The notes under the pieces are model-generated. The model worked only from the letters and a program-made list of their open reading frames with translations, was not told the DNA's origin and did no database searches. From NCBI GenBank assembly GCA_007570785.1, contig ML662449.1:16186049-16250048 (forward strand): DNA of 64,000 bases. The letters are read 5' to 3'. Shown piece by piece: positions 1 to 11,816 of the stretch; position 1 is the first letter of the stretch, and the number at the start of each line of letters is the position of its first letter. The position numbers and the translations under genes are program-made. The DNA is from Antilocapra americana (taxonomy: Eukaryota; Chordata; Mammalia; Artiodactyla; Antilocapridae).

Positions 1-1065
1 TAAAGAGAGAATTACAGATTTTTTCCCCTTAGCTATGTCATATTTATGGTTTGTGACTATATGCATTTTCTTATTGGATAGGTGAATTTCTAAAATTTTG
101 TATTACATATTTCATATTACAAACAACAGAAAATCTCAGATGGACATGAACATAAAAGTAAACATTCAAAGTATAGAAAAATGGTTCAAAATAGAAAGTT
201 TATCAAATGTTGAAAAATAGAAATTATGAAACATGGAGGTAAAAGGAAAGATAAGGAAATGATGACTCCATTGACTGCATTCACCAGAGATTGCATGAAT
301 TTCTGCCATAAAATAAAATTATATTCTTCTAGGCCTAACTGCCAATATCTGTGGTCCCTATAATTTTTTAATTGACTTATGTTTTGAATAACGAAATGAC
401 ATTTATTAATAGTTAATTAGCATAACTTGAATAATTAAATATTTATTTAAAATTATCAGCATGATCTTCATTTATATTCTCAAGATACGTCCTTTGAGAG
501 TTCCATGAGCCAGTCACTGAGTTAGAGGTTACTCTGGGAAGGCAAAAATCACTCAGAAATGTGCAGGCAAATGTGGAGTATTGGGTGGCCCCTCAGTATA
601 GATGGCAGCCTTTGATGATTCAGTATTTGAAGTTAATAAACTCTCTGCTGTATATATGGGCTGATCCTTCTTCCTATTTTTCATGTATGGGTGAAATTAA
701 AAAAAGAATCATTTATATTTACTGTATTTTCCTTTATCCATTTAGAGATACACAGAATGAAGAATCATAGAAAGAAGACAGAATCTCACACTGCTTAACA
801 AATGTTGATAATGCAGTCTTGTTGTTTAGGGGAAAAAAAGCAAAAACATATTGCTTCTGAACAATTCAGTCTTTCGATGGGGCAAATAATTCCTGAGAAA
901 ACAGAAATCAAGTTTTCTTTAAGTAAAGCATATATATACTCTGGAAATATTATTTTCTATTTATTTGCTTTAAAATATTTTAAGATTTAGGGAAGATAAT
1001 GTAAATATTTCATTTGGTCTACATTGGTGTTTGTTTCCTTAGTTTTAGATTAGAAATTTAAAAAC
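1..1065. other. AT-rich non-coding DNA, nothing recognised
   Basis: I see no repeat family, exon or RNA gene that I can name here. The short open frames (up to about 70 codons) are what AT-rich random sequence gives. Confidence 0.5.
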
Positions 1066-1266
1066 ATGTTTGTGTGCTCGGTTGCTTAGTCGTGTCCAAT
1101 TCTTTGTGACTCTGTGGACTGTAGTCCATCAGGCTCCTCTGCCCATGCAAGAATATTGGAGTGAGTTGCCATTCTTTTCTGCAGGGGATCTTCCCAACTC
1201 AGGGATTGAACCCAAGTCTCCTGCATTGCAAGCAGATTCTTTACATCTGAGCCATTATGGAAGCCC
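1066..1266 (-). mobile_element. Bov-tA-type SINE, antisense
   Basis: On the plus strand it reads from the BovB-derived body (gttgcttagtcgtgtcc, ttgtgactctgtggactg) to the reverse complement of the tRNA-derived head, ending gagccattatggaagccc. This is a non-autonomous ruminant SINE: a tRNA-like promoter joined to a BovB-derived Bov-A unit, mobilised by BovB enzymes. Its 5' end abuts the BovB tail that follows. I could not define a target-site duplication. Confidence 0.9.
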
Positions 1267-1616
1267 ATTAAGTTCAGTTCAGTTCAGTTGCTCAGTTGTG
1301 TCCAACTCTTTGTGACTCCATGAACCACAGCATGCCAGGCCTCCCTGGCCATCATCAACACCTGGAGTTTACCCAAACTCATGTCCATTGAGTTGGTGAT
1401 GTCATGTAGCCATTTTATCCTCTTGTTGTCCCCTTCTCCTCCTGCCTTCAATCTGTCCCCACATCAGGATTTTTTCAAATGAGTCAGCTCTTTGAATCAG
1501 GTGGCCAAAATATTGGAGTTTCAGGTTCAACATTAATACGTCCAATGAATATCCAGGACTAATTTCCTGTAGGATGGACTCTTGAATCTCCTTTCAGTCC
1601 AATAGACACTCTTAAA
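1267..1616 (-). mobile_element. BovB LINE, 3' end fragment, antisense
   Basis: It starts on the plus strand with the (ttcag)n tail typical of the BovB 3' end. It then runs through the antisense BovB 3' region (atgagtcagctctttgaatc, ggtggccaaaatattggag) and stops at about 1616. It is a heavily 5'-truncated copy of about 350 bp with only the C-terminal coding part and the tail, many substitutions and no coding capacity. Confidence 0.9.
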
Positions 1617-2454
1617 TTAGTCATCATTAAAAAAAAGATAAGCATATTAACAATAAGAAAATTAAAGATATAAGTGATAGGACCCATACCCAAGATTCAG
1701 ATAATAAATACAAAAAGGACTTCACTGTGATAATAAAATAAATAAATAAATAAAATAAAGAAAAGTCACTCTCTACAATCTTCATCACAGGTTCAATCCA
1801 TCAACTATTCTCATAGTTTGCTTCAATAAAAAGTGAGATTCTGTTCCCTAGGACCTCCTTAGTCTAAGGCACTATCATCACTCACCTTAAGTACTGCAAG
1901 AAATCCTTGCAATTCTACTTTTATGTAATTTGTCCCAAACTGAAGAGCAAAGATAATATTTTAAAAATATGTATAAACCATGCCATAACTGAGCTCAATG
2001 CTCCTTTCATGCTGATGCATTTGGAAAGGGCAGCACAAGATATTCTACTTCTTAGATTTTAGACATATGCCTTGAGTTGGGACCCCTGCTTCTTCTCAGG
2101 GGAACACACCTTAAATTACTAGACTCTTGTAGTTAGGGTGTGTTAAGTTTCTAAGAATGTAGGCCAAAGCAAAGTAAGGTGTAGACAATATTCTCCTCTG
2201 TGTCAACACCTAATGTGTATTCAGAAACAGTTAATAAGCACAAGCATCTCATACCCACTGTTCTCTCATTTATAACTTCTACCTGCTATTCTAATGTAGA
2301 CACTGTAATGGCCATTCATCTTGGAATCCCCTTCATTTATAAGTAAATGCTTGAGTTAATTTGCCTTTCCCTCAGCCAGCTGAAGTGTAGCTTACAAACA
2401 TTTCTCAAAGTATTCTTTAGGCAGTTTATATTTGTTAAAGTTACTACTGTTGTG
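1617..2454. other. Unassigned non-coding DNA with a short AAAT tract
   Basis: A (AAAT)n-like run lies at about 1731-1760. I recognise nothing else. Confidence 0.45.
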
Positions 2455-2830
2455 AAACTAATTAATCAAAATTAGCAGCTTAAAACACCTAATTTGTTCT
2501 GCTCACTGTTTCTGGGGACAGAAATGTAGACAGAGCATAGCAGGGCTGGCTTTTCTCTCCTTCACAGTGTCCAGGACCTCAGCTGGAAACATTAATGAAC
2601 GCTTGTTCATCAACATGGATGAATGATGGGAATGATGGGAACACTAAGGAGGCTGATTCAAGTTATGTGTCCCTTCTCCATCTTTCACTTAGCCTCCTAG
2701 CAGCTCAGCAGACTCAGGCTGCACTTCCTTTAATGCTCAGAGCTCTAATCACAAGTGTTACAATCAAACAGTAGTCACAAGCGTGGCCAAGATGGCCAAA
2801 AGAAAGGGAGCGTGTCATTGAATTGGGAGT
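2455..2830. repeat. Possible old mammalian interspersed repeat
   Basis: The stretch beginning near aattagcagcttaaaacac and continuing through ctgtttctggggacagaaatg has the feel of a widespread old mammalian repeat and is less AT-rich than its surroundings. I cannot assign a family from memory, so this is a tentative flag. Confidence 0.25.
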
Positions 2831-3577
2831 CATGCTTTAAAATCTCCTCAACACCGATCCTTGTACTGATACAATCATCCCTCTTCAACTTAATATTCTT
2901 TTGATCAATATTGGGAAACTTGAGAGAATAGAGTGATTAGGGTGTGGAGGCAGCTACCAAAGAATAGGTGGGGGTTCATTTGGAAACCTCATTTATCCAA
3001 CTCCATTTGTCAAAAGAAGTAAAAATGAACAAGGACCCATGAAAACAAATCCGATCATTCTACTGATTAGAGCTTTATTGATGGTGAAGATAATGTTGAT
3101 GTTTTACTTACTAACATTACTGGGCATTTTAAAATTACTTGAAATTTATGAATATGAAAAGTAGGAGAGTCAAAGAACACAAGCAGCCTTTAGAAATAAA
3201 AGTCAGGGCAAGAATTTATGGAAAAAATGAATACAGAGGAAACTTGAATGTGTTTACCTGTTTTCCTTGGGATTACAAGAAGTAGCAAAAAATTGTATAT
3301 GTGCTATGCATGTTTGTGTGCGTGCAATTTTGTTTGATGTTAAGTTTATTCACTAAAAGTTACCACAGAGAAAGTTTGTACAGAAGATATATTAAGAAAG
3401 CAAAGGCTGGAGTCCCTGATTTTATTTGTTTTTCATTGTATATAAATTTTAATTTGTTGATTTGTTTTAGTATAAATAACATCCTGAAACTAATTTTTAA
3501 AAAATAGAATGTGTGTGTGTAAGTGTGTCTGATCAAATGCAGTCGTATCTCAAGTAGCCGGTAAATTTATGGGTCTG
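2831..3577. other. AT-rich non-coding DNA, nothing recognised
   Basis: No repeat or gene signature seen. A short TG-rich run lies at about 3508-3528. Confidence 0.45.
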
Positions 3578-3795
3578 GTGCATGTGTGTTCAGTCATGTC
3601 TGACTCTTTATGACCCTATGGACTGTAACCTGCCGGGATCCTCTGTGCATCGGGATTGGCCAGGCAAGAATATTGGAGTGGGTTGTCATACTCTCCTCCA
3701 GGGAATCTTTCCAAGCAGGGATTGAAGACACATCGCTTTCGTCTCCTGTATTGGCGGGTGGGTTCTTTACCATCAACACCACCTGGGAAGCCCAA
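3578..3795 (-). mobile_element. Bov-tA-type SINE, antisense
   Basis: The BovB-derived body is at the left (cagtcatgtctgactctttatgacc) and the reverse complement of the tRNA-like head at the right (ttctttaccatcaacaccacctgggaagccc). The 7-bp sequence gggtctg flanks it at 3571-3577 and 3796-3802, a plausible target-site duplication that sets the ends. Confidence 0.92.
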
Positions 3796-6040
3796 GGGTC
3801 TGCTACTTTTCTTTAATTAAAAAGCTTTAATATGCATGCTATGCAATATATTTTGTTTAAATATTTATAACTAGATATAGTTAGCAATTAAAATTGTGTG
3901 AAATACATTTTAATGCTTTTTATTTTTATAGCATCTTAAAACATGAATTCCAGGACTATCGTTTTAACCATCAGCTTTTTACAAGGCAGATGTTTTAAAA
4001 ATATCAGTTTAGAGAGAATTCTGGATTATTAAATAATAGCTATTTAGGTGATTGATCTACATACCTTTCTTAGAATTAAGATGTTTTTATAGTAGAAATA
4101 CTCTGCTGCTAACACACAAGTGTCCTTTAAAAACAGATGGAATTCTTATACTCAAGAGTCCAATTAGTGCTTCTTAGTGAATTTTTATTCTAGTTTCTGT
4201 TTTGGGATTGGGGAATATTATCCCTTGAAGAAATATATTTGTAAAATATTAGTGATGCAAGTATCTTTTAGCCTCAAGTGAAAATGCTAAAAATGATCAT
4301 GCAACATTATTAAACATTATAACTATGTCATATCCTTTTTCCCTCAGAGGAGCTCTTTTACATTTTAAGTTGTTATCTCTTATATCATTCTGAATTTCCC
4401 AATTTACTCCATGATTTAAATCATAAGCAAATAATAAATAATATATTATGTACAGTGTGGTGCTGTATTTAGAAAAACCAAAAACAATAGCAAGAAAAAC
4501 ATGCAATGTATATTCCATAAATTATCATACTCTGTTTGTAGCAAGTAAAATAATAGTCTTTATGAAAGATATCATCTTCCTTTTTGCATCAGAGGAGTGA
4601 TAGAGGATAGATATACTACTTCGGACTTCAAAATTTTCATAGAAATAAGTAAAGGAATTAAAAAAACAACAAAATATATGTTTCTGTGCTGAATACCAAG
4701 ATAAAATATGCCTCATACCTCACTAACTTCTAGATCTCTGACTGAGATATAAAGTTGGCCAATCTGACTGACTGTATGAGAATGACCATTTCATTCTTGT
4801 TTATGGTGAGGAGGGCTTATAAAAATGAAGTACTTAACAATTGAGACTGAAGTCACAGCAATTGGATCTAAATCCTGGTGGCATACAGCCAGTGGGGGGG
4901 CAGACATTGATCCTTGACACTAACTCTCCCTCAAAATGAATTGAGCATCAATTGTACAATCAGAACTGCAGAGAAAATAACTTGTAAAATCTTTTGGATT
5001 GCATAAAAAATTGATATGATAGCAAAATACTTTTGAATTATGTTTTAAGCAATGTCTTAATGGGTTATCAAAAAATGTAACATTAAAATATTCAAGGGTA
5101 TAACATATAGAAAATAATATATGTATATTAGTATACATATACTAGTAATGAAATTGACTGTAAATTTTTTAATATTCAAACATGGTCTAAAATGATGTTA
5201 AACCAGCTGAAACATAAAAGTGAGGGAAGATAAAATCTGAAAAGCTAAAATGGGCCAGTTGTCTTTTATTCCATAAAAACTGGTAAAGATAATTCTGTTT
5301 TATTGTATATACTTTTAAAAGCATGTTTCATCTCATTTGAAATTTATGTCTAAATTGATTCTATTTAAAATACATTTAAATGAGTTTTTTAAAAAATTAA
5401 AGATAAACGAAAGCTAAACTAAGTTGGTCTTTTTTCCAAATGTCAGGGAATTTTTGAAGAAAAGAAAAAAAAATTGCAAAAATCATCATAGCTAAGATAG
5501 AAAACAATTTAAAAATTGTGAAAGCAGGTAGCAGTCTGAAAAAGCTATATAATCTATGTTTCTATTTATAGCATTCTGGAAAAAGTGAAATTATGGAGAT
5601 GGCAAATCAGTGGTTCTAGGGAATTTGGCAAAGAGAAAGTTTTTGTTGAAGAGGTAAAATAGATTTTCAGGATCATAAAACTATTCTGTGTAATATTTTA
5701 ATGGGTTGTTACATGACATTATGCATTTGTCAAAATACATAGAACACAGAAAGAGTGAACTTTAATGCATGCAGATTAAAAAAAAATCACTTATGATGTC
5801 ATGTCATTCAAGTGTGAAATACAGACTGTGACAAAAGAATCTCAGTGTATTACAAATGAATGTAATGGTTTCACTCTGGGAACCTAGAAAATACATGCTG
5901 AAAAACTATTTTGAGAATGAAAATTGACTATAAAACTAAAAGCAAAAGGAACTATGGAAGCATTATAACCCATCTGAAAAAGATGTTTTTCCATAGGAAT
6001 GTGGGTTAACAGTATTAAAATCACTATAAAGGTATCCTGG
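3796..6040. other. 2.2 kb AT-rich non-coding DNA, nothing recognised
   Basis: Neither strand shows a family or an exon that I can support. Open frames are short and have no recognisable motif. Confidence 0.45.
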
Positions 6041-6468
6041 AATTTAAAAAATAAGTAAATGGATGATTGCTGTCAGGAACCATGTTTCTCACTATTGGAG
6101 GTGACAAGCAAGAGGAGAAAGCTAGAATAATGTGTAGTAATGGGTTAGAATTCATGACATCAATATGAGCTAGTCATTAGTATGACATAGAGGTACACAT
6201 TTATAGATATCTATATATTTAGATTAGTATACACCCATATGCTTCCAAATACTGTCACCAGAGATGACATAGAATATTGATATCCTAGGAGTAACAGGGA
6301 ATGTAACACCTATATACTGATTGTTGACAACCATTCTTCAAACAATGTGTAACCACAGCTCCTTGGAACAATGACCGATTCTAGGGCTGGAGTAGTGGAT
6401 ATATAGATTGATCCTGATCATCTTTTCACGCTAGAAATTAAGAAAGTACTTAAAATAACAACAGCAAA

Positions 6469-6501
<33 letters not shown>

Positions 6502-7295
6502 ATATATGATGAGAGTATATGAAAGTGATAGAGGAAAATCAACTTCAAGAGCACTATATAATCAAACTTGAAGCAATTTAAGCAACAGTGTAAATAGCAT
6601 ATTATTGAAATATAACCCAAGGTGTAAGATAAGTATCCTTAACTCATGTGAATATAAATAATTAAGTAAATAAAATGGGGGAACAGAGACCAATTTCCCA
6701 CATGGAACAAGTCCAGATAATTTATGTATATACACCATCTTCAAAAAGGAGGGAGCACAACTGTCCACTTTCAAAGTCTGGGCTTCACACTGACCTTCTT
6801 CATAAAAGTACAATGTGGGAAGGGGGCAAAAATAAATTTAAAGTAGAGGTATCTTGCAAACACTACCTACAGGCAGATGACCAAGGTTAGTATTAAATAT
6901 AATTACTTATATTGACACTCTTTACTCCTGATAATTATTTTAAAAAACGGCACTTTATCTATATTGACATCCTCTCCAGAAAAATAAAAAATGAAAAACA
7001 AAAAACAAAATACAAAAAACTTCTGTCTTATCATGATAAAAATTAAAAAATGTCTATTACCAAATATTCTACAAAACATATGGCTAATATTTCTCAAAAC
7101 CATCATAATCACCATGACAAGGAAAATCTGATAAATCCACAGTCTAGTTGATCCTAAGAAAATAGAACTTCTGAGTATAATGTGTCTTGGATAAGATCCT
7201 AGAAAAAAAGAAATAAATCAAAACCTAAGGAAATTTGAATAATGTATGGACTTTAGTTAATAATAACATATCAATATTAGCTTGTGACTGAATCC
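6041..7295 (+). mobile_element. Old L1M LINE-1 3' region, plus strand
   Basis: Several blocks match my memory of the 3' untranslated region of old mammalian L1M elements. Examples are the block around gatgacatagaatattgatatc (6265), the block with caatttcccacatggaac (6690), and the last block with tatggactttagttaataat near 7245. It is strongly diverged and interrupted by a TA microsatellite at 6469-6507. The left boundary is approximate and there is no coding potential. Confidence 0.55.
6469..6507. repeat. (TA)n microsatellite
   Basis: An almost pure TA run with two interrupting ttt motifs, inside the old L1 3' region. Confidence 0.9.
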
Positions 7296-7502
7296 AAGCT
7301 TGATCTGCTTGCTAAACAACAGACCAGTAAACAACTGGGAGATGAAATGTTAAAGCAAGGAATAGTGGACTTTATTTAAAAAGCTGAGCATCTAAGACTA
7401 TGACAGATTAGCATTCTAGAGTACCAGTTTATGGGGTTTGGATTAGTTTCTTTCATAGAACAGAGAGGTAAAGGAGGTAAGAGAGTAAAGTAAAAAGGCC
7501 AT

Positions 7503-7721
7503 GTGTGCTCAGTAGCTTCAGTCATGTCCAACTCTTTGCGGCCCCATGGACTATGGCCCTCCAGACTTCTCTGTTCATAAGATTCTTCAGACAAGAGTAC
7601 TGGAGTGGGTTGCCATGCCTTCTCCAGGGGATCTTCCCTACCCAAGGATCAAATCCATGTCTCTTAAGTCTCCTGCACTGGCAGGTGGGTTCTTTACCAC
7701 TAGCACTACTTGGGAAGTCCA
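7503..7721 (-). mobile_element. Bov-tA-type SINE with 12-bp target duplication
   Basis: An antisense SINE with the usual body and tRNA-like head. The perfect 12-bp repeat taaaaaggccat at 7491-7502 and 7722-7733 is its target-site duplication and fixes both ends. The insertion is complete at both termini, with modest divergence. Confidence 0.95.
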
Positions 7722-7733
7722 TAAAAAGGCCAT

Positions 7734-8099
7734 AAGTCTTGTTAAATATCTCCTGACTCAGCAAATATTGGGGAGAGAATGTGTTACTTTCTTCTTTTCT
7801 GCAGCAATTCACAGGTGGTCAGGATCAGAATGTCTCCCTATAAGCTGAACAAAGGCACTTAATTTTAATATTCAGGCAGAGGGTCAGCTTCCTCAAGACA
7901 GGCCATTGTGTGTGCTTACATCTATAGACAGCATCCTTTCAGTGGTTATAGTAACAAAAGCAACAGAGAACCAAGATTAAAGTTAAAGAAACAGATCAAA
8001 CATGTCGTCAAATTCTGTTTTTCCCTGTTATAGATTCATTAATTATGATAAATTTATCATATTGATGTAAAATATTAATAGTACTAACATTTGATGTGA
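7734..8099. other. Non-coding spacer, nothing recognised
   Basis: About 365 bp between the SINE and the first solo LTR, with no recognisable feature. Confidence 0.4.
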
Positions 8100-8583
8100 T
8101 GTTAGAGGAAGCACACTGACTGAAACTGCCCACCCTGGCTAGGCACCATACTAACCATTTGCATGAGTTGTTTTATGACAAGAAGTCCTGGTAAGGAACA
8201 TAGAACTAATAAGCCACCAACAACCGGAAGAGTTAAGGAAAGGTCAAAAGGTGACACCACGTGTCCAACCACCTCCCAGAAGCCTTCTCACTGGCATCTA
8301 TCTTGTCTGAGCAAATTGTGTGCCACCAGGAAGGACTCTGAGTCAGAATGATTGGCAAAGGACAACCAGGAAACTAATCCCATCACCTTTAACCCCGAGA
8401 CTGCAAGCCACATGGCAGAGCAATTCTCCTGGGTTGCCTTACCCTACTGCTCTCCACCTGGGTGACCGTTTCCAATAAAATCTTTTGCTTTGTCAGCACG
8501 TGTATTTCCTCAGACAATTCATTTACAAGTGTTAGACAAGAGTTCATTTTCCGGCCCTGGAAGGGGTCCCCCTTCCTGCAGCA
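8100..8583 (+). mobile_element. Solo LTR of a ruminant endogenous retrovirus (class I type)
   Basis: It begins tgttagaggaagcacactg and ends ggtcccccttcctgcagca, so it has TG...CA termini and a length near 480 bp. The polyadenylation signal aataaa is at 8474-8479, followed by a short U5-like segment. No internal retroviral sequence follows, so it is a solo LTR left by recombination. The flanks are gtga (8096-8099) and gtgt (8584-8587), an imperfect 4-bp duplication. A perfect tgtga at 8095-8099 and 8585-8589 is an alternative that shifts the right end by one base. Confidence 0.75.
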
Positions 8584-8769
8584 GTGTGACATATGAAATT
8601 CCTCTGTACTATCTTTACAACTTTGCTATAAGTTTGAAACTTTTCAAAAATGAAAGTCTGTTTTTAAAAATCCTTTAGTCATGTGTGGTAATGTCATCTC
8701 AGAGTGATTATCTATCCTGTAAAATCATACAAACCTTTTTTAAAAAAGTGAATAAGTAGAAGAATTAGA

Positions 8770-8917
8770 GAGTACATTTGATATATATTCATTACTATGT
8801 GCAAAATAGATAGCTAGTGGGAAGCTTCTGTATAGCACAGGGAGCTCAGCTTAGTATTCTGTGATGACCTAGTAAAGGTGGGATGAGGCATGGATGGGAT
8901 GGAGGCTCCAGAGGAAA

Positions 8918-8954
<37 letters not shown>

Positions 8955-9112
8955 NNNNNNNNNNNNNNNNNNNNNNNNNNNNNNNNNNNNNNNNNNNNNN
9001 NNNNNNNNNNNNNNNNNNNNNNNNNNNNNNNNNNNNNNNNNNNNNNNNNNNNNNATATATATATTGTTGTACAGCAGAAACCACTCAATATTGCAAAGCA
9101 ATTATCCTCTGA
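8770..9112 (+). mobile_element. Artiodactyl LINE-1 3' end, with assembly gap
   Basis: The block tctgtatagcacagggagc (8828) and the terminal block gtacagcagaaaccactc followed by gcaaagcaattatcctctg (about 9069-9110) are hallmarks of the artiodactyl L1 3' untranslated region. Between them the AT-rich part has expanded into an AT microsatellite and an N run. It is a 5'-truncated, non-coding copy. Confidence 0.75.
8931..9064. repeat. (AT)n microsatellite containing a 100-N gap
   Basis: AT dinucleotides run from about 8931 to 8954 and from 9055 to 9064. Between them lie exactly 100 unknown bases (8955-9054), the usual placeholder for a gap of unknown size. The translations through it are meaningless. 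Confidence 0.97.
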
Positions 9113-9507
9113 TTTTAAAGACAACAGTGAAACAAATGCAAGTACATTGATTGTCAAAACTAACATATAGAGCAGGATTTGGTCATCAAAAACTGAAAAA
9201 CAGCAACTCAAAAGGGATAAGAAAAAAAAAAGAAGCAAAAATAAACAAAAAATCCAGCAGTCATCTTGAAGCAAAAATATAGCTTTTGTTCTATAGCAAT
9301 ATTGCAGTATATAGAGCTAAATAAAATCAAGAGTGTTATTTTTAAAAGTAGAGAAATTATCTTTTTCAGAAGTTCAGCACACTTCCCAAAGGTTCCACTC
9401 GACTGATATTTCCAAGTGCCTAACCTTGTTTACCACTAGATAATGAAGGTAAATATCAAGATACTTTTTTAAAGTTTAAAAATATCACCGACAGTTACAA
9501 AGACTAT
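9113..9507. other. Non-coding spacer, nothing recognised
   Basis: About 395 bp between the L1 tail and the second solo LTR. No feature seen. Confidence 0.4.
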
Positions 9508-10318
9508 TGTTATGGAAGAAGTTCCCCTTCTCCTGTTGCTACTGTCCAACTCTGAGTGTTGCAGAAAAGCCAATTATGACTCCATATTGGAAACTCTTTC
9601 TTTGTCTTGCTTTTCATTGCTTTTGTTATTATATATACATAATGGCCTGCCTCAGAGGACTCTGCCCCTCTACCTGAAAGTGAAAATATTAGTTGCTCAG
9701 TCATGTCTATTTGCGACTCCATGGACTAGCATTCTGCCAGGCTCCAGGCAAGAATACTTGAGTAGGTTGCCATTTCTTTCTCCAGGAGATCTACCTAACC
9801 CAGGGATTGAACCTGGATCTCCTGCATCGAAGGCAGATTTTTTTTTTTTACCTTCTGAACTACCAGGGAAGCCCTGCCCCTCTGCCTGAATGCAAACTAG
9901 AGTGCCTTTGTTCAGCTCATAGAGAAATAATCTGACCCTTCCCATCTGTGAATACCTACAACAAAAAGAAGAGATTAACACACCCTTTCAAAGGTTGGCC
10001 ATTCCCAGAGATGTTTTGGAAGACTGAAGGTCCTTTCACTTTACTTCTCCATCGCTTTTCCTTCCCTTTCACTTTACCTTCCCACTACCTCTTCTTGTTT
10101 ATTCTGCCTTTTAACTTCAGTTCCTCAGATTATCTCTCTCTGACTTTGTTAAAGAAACTGGCATCCAGACCCTGACAAGATGATTACTCTGAGACTGCAG
10201 TCTGCCATCTTTTCAGTTAGCTAGCTTTCCAAATAAAGTTGTATTCCTTGCCTCAATACCTCATCTCTTGGATTCACTGGCCTGTCATACGGTGAACAGA
10301 ATGAGCTTGGACTCAGCA
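9508..10318 (+). mobile_element. Solo ERV LTR interrupted by a SINE
   Basis: It starts tgttatggaagaagttcc and ends gagcttggactcagca (TG...CA). The signal aataaa lies at 10232-10237. Without the nested SINE it is about 600 bp. Flanking tetranucleotides ctat (9504-9507) and gtat (10319-10322) differ by one base, a possible 4-bp duplication as in class I elements. No internal viral sequence is seen, so this is a solo LTR. The downstream cactttac and ttccttgcctcaatacctc blocks fit U3/R/U5 organisation. Confidence 0.75.
9679..9873 (-). mobile_element. Bov-tA-type SINE nested in the solo LTR
   Basis: An antisense SINE with a T-rich expansion near its tRNA-like head (about 9838-9850). The 17-bp duplication ctgcccctctacctgaa (9662-9678) recurs at 9874-9890 with one change (tacctg to tgcctg), so it inserted into the LTR after the LTR was in place. 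Confidence 0.95.
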
Positions 10319-10697
10319 GTATGAGTGCTGGTGCCCATCCCTGAGCCTGGTCAGTCCAAACACAAACGTAGTCTCTATTCTTTGTCACAACTGATTCAGT
10401 ATGCTCTTCTCACTCCTTTTTCCCTACCCTTGTCCTTGTCACAACCATTTTAAAGCCAGTGACAGTAAGTCTTTTACACATTTCATAGAAATGTCATAGA
10501 AAATATGCAATAAGTCCTTAAAGGTTGGTTTGAATGTACAATAGCTGTACAATGACTAGAAATACCATGAAAATTGAAAGTAAAATGAAAAAGCAGGAGT
10601 GCATAAAAATATTAAAAAAGAGATACTACCAAGTAAAAATAAATTCTAAAAATTCCAATAGGAGAGTGTTTAAAATGTGACCATGATACATTTAAAA
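10319..10697. other. Non-coding spacer, nothing recognised
   Basis: About 380 bp. No retroviral internal region is seen after the LTR and no other feature. Confidence 0.4.
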
Positions 10698-11431
10698 AGA
10701 ACCTCTTGATGAAAATGAAAGAGGAAAGTGAAAAAGTTGGCTTAAAACTCAGTATTCAGAAAACTAAGATCATGGATCTGGTCCCATCAGCTCAAGACAA
10801 ATAGATGGGGAAACAATGGAAACAATGACAGACTTTATTTTCTCGGGCTCCAAAATCACTTCAGATGGCGACTGCAGCCATGAAATTAAAAGACACTTGC
10901 CCCTTGGAAGAACAGTTATGACCAACCTAAACAGCATTTTAAAAAGCAGAGACATTACTTTGCCAAAAAAGGTCTGTCTAGTCAAGGCTATGGTTTTTCC
11001 AGTAGTCATGTATGGGTGTGAGAGTTGGACTATAAAGAAAGCTGAGTGCAGAAAAATTGATACTTTTGAACTGTGGTGTTGGAGAAGACTCTTGAGAGTC
11101 CCTTGGACTGAAAGAAGATCCAACCGGTCCATCCTAAAGGAGATCAGTCCTGAGTGTTCATTGGAAGGACTGATGTTGAAGCTGAAACTCCAATACTTTG
11201 GCCACCTGATGCAAAGAACTGACCCATTTGAAAAAAACACTGATGTTGGGAAAGACTGAAGATGGGAGGAGAAGGGGACGACAGAGGATGAGATGGTTGG
11301 ATGGCATTATCGACTCAATGGACATGAGTTTGAGTATGCTCTAGAAGTTGGTGATGGACAGGGGAGCCTGGCGTGTTGCAGTCCGTGGAGTCACAGAGTC
11401 AGACATGACTGAATGACTGAACTGAACTGAA
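10698..11431 (+). mobile_element. BovB LINE 3' end with RT C-terminal remnant
   Basis: Sense orientation. A 147-codon open frame at 10816-11259 encodes the region downstream of the RT active site, with the family signatures DFIFSGSKITSDGDCSHEIK and MVFPVVMYGCESWTIKKAE. The element ends in gactgaactgaactga. It is 5'-truncated within the RT, so it lacks the endonuclease and the catalytic core. It is a dead copy with few frame breaks in this part. Confidence 0.95.
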
Positions 11432-11751
11432 ACAAGTGAAAACATATCTAGTGTTACTCACAATCAAAATTTTTAGCTTTTAATTTTAACTTAATGATCA
11501 AAATATATATTATTAATAAGAGTGAAGTTACAATGAAATGGGCAGTTTCAAATATACCTAGAGGGGTGTATATTGTTATAAACTTTCAGAAGCAATATGT
11601 GCTGAAATAATAATCCTAAATAAATGAAAAAACATTGGCTATCATAACAATCTTCATTACCAGGATGACTGTAATTAAGACAGTTCAAATCCTCTATAAA
11701 TTAAAAAAGTGGGTTAGATAAACTTGTAATTTATACAGTGGAATAATACAA
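11432..11751. other. AT-rich spacer, nothing recognised
   Basis: About 320 bp with no recognisable feature. Confidence 0.4.
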
Positions 11752-11816
11752 GGGACTTCTTTGGTGGCTCAATGATAAAGAATCCATCTACTAATGCAGA
11801 AGACACAGGTTCAATC
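11752..11816 (+). mobile_element. Left half of a Bov-tA-type SINE
   Basis: Only the tRNA-like head is present: gggacttctttggtggctc, then gataaagaatcc and acacaggttcaatc. It stops exactly where the LTR begins, and the BovB-derived right half is absent downstream of the LTR. Confidence 0.8.

Noticed and set aside
1267..1290. Tandem ttcag units as a regulatory or CRISPR-like repeat
   Set aside because: They are the BovB 3' tail in antisense, seen also at about 28822, 33788 and 50270.
7505..7848. Overlapping 70-100-codon frames on both strands
   Set aside because: Translations of a Bov-tA SINE. The same pattern recurs at every SINE in the window.
8814..9274. Open frames with runs of unknown residues and IYIYIY stretches
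   Set aside because: They cross the N gap and the AT microsatellite and have no coding meaning.
9508..10318. Possible full provirus between the LTRs at 8100 and 9508 or 11817
   Set aside because: The LTRs belong to different families, and the sequence between them is L1, BovB, SINE and spacer, with no gag, pol or env similarity.
10816..11259. 147-codon open frame as a possible gene
   Set aside because: The peptide is the BovB post-RT region within a 5'-truncated element.
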